Shown here in pieces: positions 7,613 to 14,800 of a DNA stretch of 15,976 bases. The stretch covers positions 1 through 15,976 of the forward strand of contig JAJYOS010000038.1 of NCBI GenBank assembly GCA_021796055.1, written 5' to 3'. The position numbers and the translations under genes are program-made. Within the stretch, counting starts at the first letter, position 1, and every line of letters begins with the position of its first letter. Under the pieces are notes generated by a model that was not told where the DNA came from, searched no databases, and saw only the letters and a list, made by a program, of their open reading frames with translations. This DNA comes from Bacteroidota bacterium. GTDB lineage: Bacteria; Bacteroidota; Kryptoniia; Kryptoniales; JAKASW01.

Positions 7613-7929
7613 CCGGTATTGAAACTAAAATTGTCAATGGAAATGTTATGAAAAAAATTACGGTGTCATCTTCAATTTCAGCCGGACCAAAAACCTTGAG
7701 CGCTGCAACAGAGGCGCATCAGCCTCTGGCTGAAAAGAGCGCGAAGTATTCCCGCAGAGGGATTCCTATGTTATCCCTCATTCCTTTGCGACCTTCGCGG
7801 AATGTGCCCGCTCATTATTATCACAAGAGGAATGTGCGGTCAACGCTTTGCGGGATCACGACATATACCATATTTTGGTCGGGAGATGCCGCACCGCGTG
7901 GTGCGGTATCCGCGACAAGGCGGCACTTC
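7613..7929 (+). other. Hairpin-rich, repeat-like leader between permease and porin genes
   Basis: No convincing coding region. The porin frame is open through here but the translation looks random and has no start with good spacing. It holds a perfect 7-base stem at 7709-7728 (CAGAGGC/GCCTCTG, 6-base loop), a segment CTTTGCGACCTTCGCGG (7784-7800) that resembles the repeat element at 8985-9130, and a strong hairpin at 7885-7910. The composition suggests a mosaic of dispersed intergenic repeats rather than a plain operon spacer. Confidence 0.5.
7885..7910 (+). repeat. Strong 11-bp hairpin upstream of the porin gene
   Basis: GATGCCGCACC (7885-7895) and GGTGCGGTATC (7900-7910) pair along 11 positions with a single G-T pair, closing a GCGT tetraloop. 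The stem lies 20 bases before the proposed GTG start of the porin. It has no following T-run, so it is not an ordinary terminator. A REP-like dispersed palindrome or an mRNA-stability or translation-control stem are the likely readings. Confidence 0.6.
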
Positions 7930-8946
7930 GTGTCCTTTGATGTTAGATTCTTCAACATTGGATATTTTGTGGCGGCGCTACTCCTCGTATTCTCGTTCAC
8001 GCGGGCGTCATTTTCTCAGTCGAAGACCGAATGGGGTGGATACCTTCAGACTCGTTTCTCCGATGACTTTCACTCCAACGCCGGCTTCTCAATACGCAGA
8101 GCCAAGTTGTGGATAGACGGACCTGTGCCGGACGTTACCAACTTCTCTTTCCGCATGCAGGGAATCTTTAGATACCAGACGAGCGGCACGTTCATGCTCC
8201 AGGACGTCTATGCCGAATACAAACTCCCATTTGGCTTTGTGCGAGGTGGGCAGTTTGTTCCAGACTTCGCCCTCGAGAGACAGCAGGGCGATGCGTTCAT
8301 CCCGCTCATTGAAAGAGCCGCAGTCGTCAACTCTCTCATTCCATCCGGCGACACTTATGCCCGTGACATAGGCGCGGAATTCGTGCTCGAACCGAAGGAA
8401 TCCGGTTTTCACACTAGCTTTGGCATATACAACGGCAACGGCGGAAACACGAAGTCTAATGAAGACAGGCAATTCCTTTATACCAACAGGACAACCTACG
8501 ACATTCGCTTCACCGGCAATCTTTCCTGGACTAACGGCTTTTCAGTTGCCTACCGGGACAAGAGAGACCTCTCCTTCCCAAGCATTCTTGGAAGCGGCAA
8601 GACATTCAGCGGCACTGACTTTCGCTGGGGACTCGAGTCACATCTTAAGTCCAGCAAATGGGAAATCCAGGGTGAATATATTCAGGCTGATCTGGAGAGC
8701 CAGCGAAACTACGGTTATTATGTGTTCGGAGGTTATGACTTCGATCGCCTGAACGCGGTTGTACTTTCCACCGAGAAGCTTCAGGTGGTCAACACATCGT
8801 ATGCCAATGCGCCATGGTACATTGTCGGTTATTCACATTTCTTCAACGGTCAGAGATTCAAAGTCATGGTCGACGGGCGGGCACAGAATGTCAGTGACCA
8901 TAGCAACTATGGTGGAACGTTGCAACTTCAAATATTCCTCAACTGA
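7930..8946 (+). CDS. Outer-membrane porin, phosphate-selective porin O/P type
   Basis: A 338-residue outer-membrane beta-barrel. The first residues form a signal peptide: a short basic n-region (FDVRFFNIG), a hydrophobic core (YFVAALLLVFSF) and a cleavage site near SFSQ-SK. The mature part has alternating aromatic/polar strands and the family landmarks of phosphate-selective porins O/P: GFSIRRAKLWIDG, then DVYAEYKLPFG with VRGGQFVPDFALER, then IERAAVVNSLIP and a DIGAEF strand. It ends with a strand LQIFLN, suitable for BAM recognition by a C-terminal hydrophobic residue. The start is uncertain: GTG 7930 has AAGG at 7918-7921 and gives a sensible signal peptide, but the sequence just upstream is repeat-like. 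It lies 317 bases after the permease gene, so membership of that operon is possible but not shown. Substrate unknown; anions are usual in the family. Confidence 0.85.
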   Translation: MSFDVRFFNIGYFVAALLLVFSFTRASFSQSKTEWGGYLQTRFSDDFHSNAGFSIRRAKLWIDGPVPDVTNFSFRMQGIFRYQTSGTFMLQDVYAEYKLPFGFVRGGQFVPDFALERQQGDAFIPLIERAAVVNSLIPSGDTYARDIGAEFVLEPKESGFHTSFGIYNGNGGNTKSNEDRQFLYTNRTTYDIRFTGNLSWTNGFSVAYRDKRDLSFPSILGSGKTFSGTDFRWGLESHLKSSKWEIQGEYIQADLESQRNYGYYVFGGYDFDRLNAVVLSTEKLQVVNTSYANAPWYIVGYSHFFNGQRFKVMVDGRAQNVSDHSNYGGTLQLQIFLN

Positions 8947-8984
8947 AGAGAGTTGCACACAGGTGAACATGAGGAACGACAACG

Positions 8985-9130
8985 TTTTCTTACCGCAAGG
9001 ACACAAAGGTCTTACGTCCGTCTCGCCACAGCGTTGTGTACGAGATCTCGCCAAAGGCGGACAAAGGACACTAAGAAATATGTTTCTTTGCGATCTTTGT
9101 GCTTTTCCTTCGTGATCTTGCGGTTCAGTG
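8985..9130. repeat. MITE-like imperfect inverted repeat (CCGCAAG...CTTGCGG element)
   Basis: The left end TTACCGCAAGGACACAAAGG (8990-9009) matches the reverse complement of the right end (9107-9126) at 15 of 20 positions, including an 8-base run ACCGCAAG. The middle has AAGAAA (9073-9078) and TTTCTT (9083-9088) around a TATG loop, flanked by more CAAAG/CTTTG pairs. The element is purine-biased on one arm and has no coding content. It fills the gap between the porin stop and the broken CDF gene. The short match at 7784-7800 suggests a second partial copy. Confidence 0.6.
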
Positions 9131-9173
9131 TTTTCACTGAGGTTTACCATGTCAAGAGGGCAATAAATGGAAC

Positions 9174-9653
9174 ATGAACACATTCGGCCTGAAACGCGCG
9201 CAGATACTTGCGGCAATATTCAATTCCGTTCTTCTGATAATCGTAAGCCTCTTTCTGATGAAGGAGGCCGTGGTGCACCTTGTCCACCCGGCGCACGTCG
9301 AAGCGGGCTTGATGATGATCGTAGGAGGGTTCGGACTCATTGCGAACCTGCTCGGAACATTTCTCCTTTGCCGCGATTCCGCGGATAACATCAACATCAG
9401 AGCATCGCACCTGCATTTCGAGACGCATGTGGATGTCGGGCCGGAAGTCGCAGTGAGGGATACTACTGAACTGCGAAAGGATATTGTGGCCCGACTTTCG
9501 AATGATTTCTGTATAAACCACGTCACATTACAGTTCGAATGCGGGCTGTGCGGGAGGGAAAGAATTGGTGTGAGAATCGGGATCCGCCAAAGGTCCTCAG
9601 TCCCGGCATGTGCTGCATCCATCGTGGAGATTGGGACATTCTTGACCCAATAA
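9174..9653 (+). pseudogene. Remnant of a CDF (CzcD-like) cation efflux transporter
   Basis: The 159-codon frame starts inside a cation diffusion facilitator: TFGLKRAQILAAIFNSVLL is the loop and TM3 of CzcD-like proteins, and GLMMIVGGFGLIANLLGTFLL is TM4, followed by DNINIRASHLH. A CDF of about 300 residues should then have LLGD, TM5, TM6 and the start of the cytosolic domain. Instead the frame jumps directly to FETHVDV ... AVRDTTELRKDIVARL and INHVTLQFECG, the end of the C-terminal domain. TM1-TM2 with the first half of the metal site, and TM5-TM6 with the second half, are both missing, so it cannot transport by the known mechanism. The N-terminal loss abuts the inverted-repeat element. The internal loss is in frame, which is why an open frame remains. 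A functional small protein is unlikely but not excluded. Confidence 0.8.
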
Positions 9654-9832
9654 TATCTCTTTCGACAGTCTGCCAGGCAACGTTCTCCGGACGATCGAGG
9701 TGAAATCCGAAGTGCAATCCGAAATCGCGTGTTGATGAGCCTTTTCCTGAGATCGCCCTAAAGTGCGTTTAATTATATCCGATATCTATGTTGTGACTGT
9801 GAAAAAGTAACCCAAGAGAGATTGAATATTAC

Positions 9833-11719
9833 ATGACTTGCACGGTTAGTGTGATCAAAGACCATTCGAGTACACCTAGATTCACTGAGGTAAGTGAAGA
9901 CCTTTTCGTGCAACACAACGGTCCACGCTACCGGACACCCATTGATCTCCAACTGACCCCGGATCAACCGTTGCGATTTCTGGTCGTTGGAGGTTGCCTT
10001 GCACAGCCGTTTCCTGAGGTCGCCTCGATTATCAATCCTGAATTCAGCGGTGACTTTATTCTGCTTAACAATTTCGACCCCTTTCCTGAAATTCCGCAGG
10101 AAACAATATCGCGATACGATTTTCAGATCATCCACCTCCCTCTGCGATCTATCTTGGGAAATGCGTACTTCCAACTGCCGGATGACGTCGAGAGCCACGA
10201 AGAATTCCTGGCACAGACTCAGGATTACCTTGCCCGCTATTTGGCCAACGTCATGAAGTTGAACACGGAATACAAGCTCTTGACATTCGTGCTCGGATTT
10301 ATGGTACCACAGCAGAATCCGCTGGGGCGATTGCAGCCGCGATACGATCTCCGCAACATCATGTACTTCATGGAACGGCTTAACATGTTCCTGGCTTCCG
10401 AGGTTGGCAGGAGAGAAAACGCGTACTTTGTGGACGTCGACCAGATTTCAAGCGGCATTGGCAAGAAAGCCGTCCAGGACGACGGGGTGTGGTCATTTTC
10501 ACATGGGACGACGTTGAGCGACGGCGACCACGACCACGACCTGAACCGCCTCGAGCCGCCCCCCCCGATGCAGCATCATTATTCCGCCCGCTGGGTCGAA
10601 TTTTTCGAGGCGCTGCTTTATGAGATCTTTGCAATGCATCGTACACTCAAACAACAGGATATCGTTAAGTTGGTCGCTGTTGATCTCGATGATACTTTGT
10701 GGCGCGGAGTAGCAGCTGACGGAACGCTGGGAGCCATCGAGGGGTGGCCCATGGGATTCATGGAGACGCTTCTCTATCTAAAAAAGCGCGGCATTCTGCT
10801 GGCGATCGTCAGCAAGAACGACGAACAATTCATCCGAGGAAAGTGGAATGATATAGTCCAGGGCCAGATCGCTCTTTCGGATTTTGCAATTCACAGGATC
10901 AATTTTTGCAGCAAGGTGGAGAACCTCGCCGAAATTATTCGGGAAGTGAACATCCTTCCGAAGAATGTTGTAATGATTGACGACAACCCCGTGGAACGCG
11001 CATTGATTCAGGCAGGAATGCCGGACGTGCGCGTATTGGGAAGTCATCTTTACTATTTGAAAAGAATTCTTCTCTGGGCCTCGGAGACCCAACAACCGAT
11101 AATCACGCGGGAATCCAGTCGGAAAACCGAGATGGTGCAGGCTCAATTGGAGCGTGAATCTGTCCGCAGGAAACTGTCGCACGAAGAGTTCCTCCAATCC
11201 CTCCATCTTCATGTGGCTGTGTCGATCCTTCATGATACCAGTGACGTGCATATGGGCCGGGCTCTTGAACTGTTCAACAAAACCAACCAGTTCAACACCA
11301 GAAGCGAGCGCTACACATTGGAGCAATGCCAAAGGAACTTTGCCGCCGGCGAGCGTCTCTATGTCCTGCAGGCGGAGGATCGCTTCACGCAATACGGATT
11401 GATCGGCGCGGCATGGGTGAATGGAAACCGTATCGAACACATGGTGATGAGTTGTCGAGCTCTCGGCTTGAACATCGAGGAATCCTTCATGGCCTTTCTG
11501 GCAAGCCAGCTTGTCCTGGAAAATGAATCGACAATGGAGGGGATATTGCTACTTACCGACGCGAACATTGCCTGTCGGCAGCTTTTCGCCAATAACGGGT
11601 TTGAGAACACGACGGACAACCCATCAATCTGGTCGCGACAGCTTGCAGCACCATTTCCTTTCCCGACTCACATCTCCTTCACGGCGCCCGGCATAAAGGA
11701 AAACGTTGTTCTTCTCTAA
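9833..11719 (+). CDS. FkbH-like HAD-superfamily protein with SGNH-like N-domain and GNAT-like C-domain
   Basis: A 628-residue cytosolic protein. Residues 1-275 resemble the SGNH-hydrolase-like N-domain of long FkbH proteins (FLVVGGCLAQPFP near residue 46). The HAD domain follows: AVDLDDTLWRG with D284 and D286, SKND near 325, and MIDDNPVE at 381-388, i.e. HAD motifs I and the acidic motif III region of the HAD-IIIC/FkbH families. The C-terminal part (about 450-605) is GNAT-like and includes the FkbH hallmark LFNKTNQFN. In polyketide clusters FkbH proteins take a glyceryl unit from 1,3-bisphosphoglycerate and load it on an acyl carrier protein; stand-alone members have unknown partners. No carrier protein or polyketide gene is in the window. 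Start ATG 9833 has AAGAGAG (9814-9820) at a rather long distance. An acidic/His-rich stretch (DGDHDHDLN) and EPPPP, coded by an 8-C run at 10559-10566, link the first two domains. Confidence 0.87.
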   Translation: MTCTVSVIKDHSSTPRFTEVSEDLFVQHNGPRYRTPIDLQLTPDQPLRFLVVGGCLAQPFPEVASIINPEFSGDFILLNNFDPFPEIPQETISRYDFQIIHLPLRSILGNAYFQLPDDVESHEEFLAQTQDYLARYLANVMKLNTEYKLLTFVLGFMVPQQNPLGRLQPRYDLRNIMYFMERLNMFLASEVGRRENAYFVDVDQISSGIGKKAVQDDGVWSFSHGTTLSDGDHDHDLNRLEPPPPMQHHYSARWVEFFEALLYEIFAMHRTLKQQDIVKLVAVDLDDTLWRGVAADGTLGAIEGWPMGFMETLLYLKKRGILLAIVSKNDEQFIRGKWNDIVQGQIALSDFAIHRINFCSKVENLAEIIREVNILPKNVVMIDDNPVERALIQAGMPDVRVLGSHLYYLKRILLWASETQQPIITRESSRKTEMVQAQLERESVRRKLSHEEFLQSLHLHVAVSILHDTSDVHMGRALELFNKTNQFNTRSERYTLEQCQRNFAAGERLYVLQAEDRFTQYGLIGAAWVNGNRIEHMVMSCRALGLNIEESFMAFLASQLVLENESTMEGILLLTDANIACRQLFANNGFENTTDNPSIWSRQLAAPFPFPTHISFTAPGIKENVVLL

Positions 11720-11725
11720 ATACCG

Positions 11726-11746
11726 ATGGATTCTCCGGTCCATTTT
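11726..11746 (+). terminator. Weak hairpin after the FkbH-like gene
   Basis: ATGGA (11726-11730) and TCCAT (11739-11743) can pair around an 8-base loop, and the stem runs into TTTT (11743-11746), 7 bases after the stop codon. The stem is short. The rest of the 180-base convergent gap shows only another 5-base repeat, GAGAC/GTCTC at 11795-11813, that could serve the opposite strand. Confidence 0.3.
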
Positions 11747-11899
11747 CAACTCGTTAATGATGCGGTTCTGGACCGTTGATCTGGCGGCAGCTTAGAGACA
11801 AATCGTCGGTCTCGCAGTTTACTTGTGCGGTCTTTTAGCGCGTCAGTCGATGTCAGGTCATTTGCCGGAAACTATTGTGCGACGTGCCGGGAGAATTTC

Positions 11900-14800
11900 C
11901 TATCCGTTTTCGCCTGTCAACCTGGCGATTTGTATCAGGTAAAATCTCAGAAGGTCCTGCTGTTTCGGCTCCAGCGCCTGCTCCTCAATTTTAATTATTG
12001 TCTCGACTTCTCTGAGCGCACGGATTATGTTCACCGGCACTTCAACCATCGATTTCGATATCGTGGTCAAATAGTCGAGGGAAGCCGAAAGAAATTCCTG
12101 CATGCTGTCGTTAAGATTGGGCGCCGCTAACTGAGGCGGTATCTTTATTCTCTTCGGGCTGAACAAATACTCCTTCTGCAATTCGGACGACGACAATGAA
12201 TTAAGAGCGGTCGCAAGCTCAGAGAAGCTCGCAACCCGTTGGAATACCGGCTTCTCAAGAAGCTGCCAGATCTTTGTCCTCAAGGAGCCAACCTCCACCG
12301 GTACTTTCAATAACTTCTCGACCTCTTCCAGCCATTTGGCACTTATGCCCGGACCTATTTGTGATTGAAGCCAATCGGTATCCGTATTGAAGAAATTCTG
12401 CTGGAGCAGGACCGCGACATCGGGTCTCACAGTCGGAAGGAGTTGCGGTATGAAGGCGTCGCCGGTGAAAAACTCGGACACGTCGAGTCCGTGCCTCCGC
12501 AGCAATTCCTTTTGAAAGAGCGGCAGGTACTTTTTCATTAGATCGATATCTTCTCGCAGCGCAGTCAGGGCGGAATTGCCGGGAGGGAAGGCCTTTTCCA
12601 GCCTGTCGATGTAAGTCAGATCAGCGTCATGGTAAACCCGCAGGGTGTGGAGCATTTCGTACACAGGAAGGCGGGGAAGTACCTGGTCGGCAATTAGAGT
12701 GAGAGGCTCACCTTCCGTGAATTCCATTTGGGAGAAATTGTCGAGGGCGCGGAAGAGTCCGGCAGTCAGCTGGTTTATGCCGAGGACCACCGTCTGTGCC
12801 TGATTATGGGAAATTGCGCGAAGCAGGCTGCCGTACTTGGAAAGCGGGATAGTACCGGCAATCCTCTGAATTATCTCTTCGCCTGCACCTTGTCCCGCTT
12901 CTTGTCCCGGCCGGGCTGTGGGCCGGTCCCTGAGAGGAGGCGTCGTTCTCCCGATGAAGTAGGAGATGATGTGAATGCCTATAATATCTTCCTCTCTGCC
13001 GTAGAGTATCTGCCTGAAATTGTCCCTGTGAATCTCCAGGAATTTATCGAAAATCTTGTCGTGCCTGCCGATCGTAAGCCGTTCAAGTTCCTGCAGGCCG
13101 CGGGTTCTGAATTGGAGTCTTGTTTCGGAGAGCGGTTCGCTCGCCCTGAACGCCTCGCTTTCGTAGAAATCCTGTGCCTTCCGGATATGGTGTATAAGCT
13201 GAGACAGCTCTTCCACAGGGAGCTGGCGGCATTTTTCAAACAGGTTGCTCTGGAATGTTCTCAGGTCGCCGGATGCGAAGACTCCCATGAGTGGAGTCGT
13301 CGCGTAGAAAGTGCTGCGCCGCGTAGAGGCCTGAAGGTAGTTTGAGAATCTTCGGGCAGAGTCGTCGTCGTCGACGAACAGCCGTTTTCCGGATACGGGC
13401 GAGTAGTATCCGCCCTGTCGCTGCATGGGCTCGCCGCTGCCCAGTTTCATTCTGAGCTTGCCGATAAGTCCGTGCGAACTCAGCCATGTCAGCAATTCAT
13501 ACTTTGACTCGAGGTAAAGGGTCATTCCCATCGCCTGACCGACTTGCTGGCTCAGGTCCGATCCGGCTACGAAGATTTCCGTTATTATTTCGGAGAACCT
13601 GTCGCTGGTCTCCTGGTTCATCCTCCTGCTCTGAAACGCGTAATCCCACACCTTATTGAGATAGTTCTTGATTCCCTTCACTGATTCGATGTCCTCGAAC
13701 AAAGGGACGATCCAGACGTTGGGGATTTCACTATCGCTTCTCTCGCGGAGAATCTCTTCGCGCTTCGAACGCAGTTTCCGTTCCAGCGAAATCAAGGCTT
13801 CGGGCTTCGTGGTCATGCTGACTTGCAGGGCGAGCACCAGACCGGGATTGCCGTATTTGCCCGACAGCTCGTTTATCTCATTGATATTGTGGACAGTCGT
13901 GTCGATGGCGAATTGATCCTGCGCCGTGACGAGTTTCTGGTGAATGCGTGGAGTGACCACGAACCGCTTCAGCAAATCCCGGAATTGACTTGCTTCAAGC
14001 AGGAGGTCCGGATTCGACAGGTTCTCTACGACCCTGGGAATCAGCGAATGGATGGTCTTTCTCAGCTGCTTGTTCAGCGAAAAGTAATACTCCAGCGTAT
14101 CTCTCCGTCTCTTGCGAAGATCGAGCATCTCCCGTTCAAGATGATCGTTGTGCTGCCACAGGGATGTCAACGGGTCTTTTGCTACGTGGAGCTTCATCCC
14201 TACATTTCGGAATTTCCCCGGTCGCATGTTGACGGGGAGCGTGCCGCGATATCTCTTCTCGAGTTGATGGGTAAGGCGCGTGATCGTCGAAAGCAAGGCC
14301 GAGAATTTCTTGTTGTTATCAGGGAGCTTTTCGATTTCGGTCAGCAGCCGTTCGTCGATCCGGACGTCTGAATCGGATTTCAGCAGCAACTGGATTATTC
14401 GTGCCTGACGAGCCACATTCTCGATCAGAACTGCGCCTGCGAGGCTGTGTCCCTGTCCGGAAGGCCTGTTGCTGCCGTCCCAATCTCCCCAGAAGGAAAG
14501 AAAGGTCTCATATTGGCCGTCAGAATGAAGGCTGAGATAATTCTCGACGGCGATCATGGTACCCAGATCAAGCAGCAATTCATCGGGCTCCTGGCTCGAC
14601 ACAATGGGAACGTTCAACCCGAAATATTCCCTGACGAGTTCGGTCCCCAGGTTTCTATAGAACCGGTCGGCGATTTCTTTCTTGTGAAAGACTGCGTCCG
14701 TGAGCTTCTCGAACAGCAGCTCAGTCTGCAAAGAGTACATCTGGGTCGGATGTACGGTGCGGTCGAAGAGTCTCTTACGGAATGCTTCCTTCCGTCTTGA

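Noticed and set aside
7564..7929. Porin frame extended upstream, overlapping the permease gene
   Set aside because: The extra translation is random-looking, covers hairpins and repeats, and would bury the signal peptide more than 100 residues inside the protein.
7613..7929. A metabolite riboswitch in the porin leader
   Set aside because: I could not match any known riboswitch core; the hairpins are simple stems within repeat-like sequence.
8947..9173. Small coding frames between the porin and the CDF remnant
   Set aside because: They are translations of the inverted-repeat element in several frames, with no conserved protein character.
12728..13345. Plus-strand frame of 205 codons opposite the giant gene
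   Set aside because: The minus strand codes conserved carboxylase-like motifs across this stretch; the plus frame shows none.
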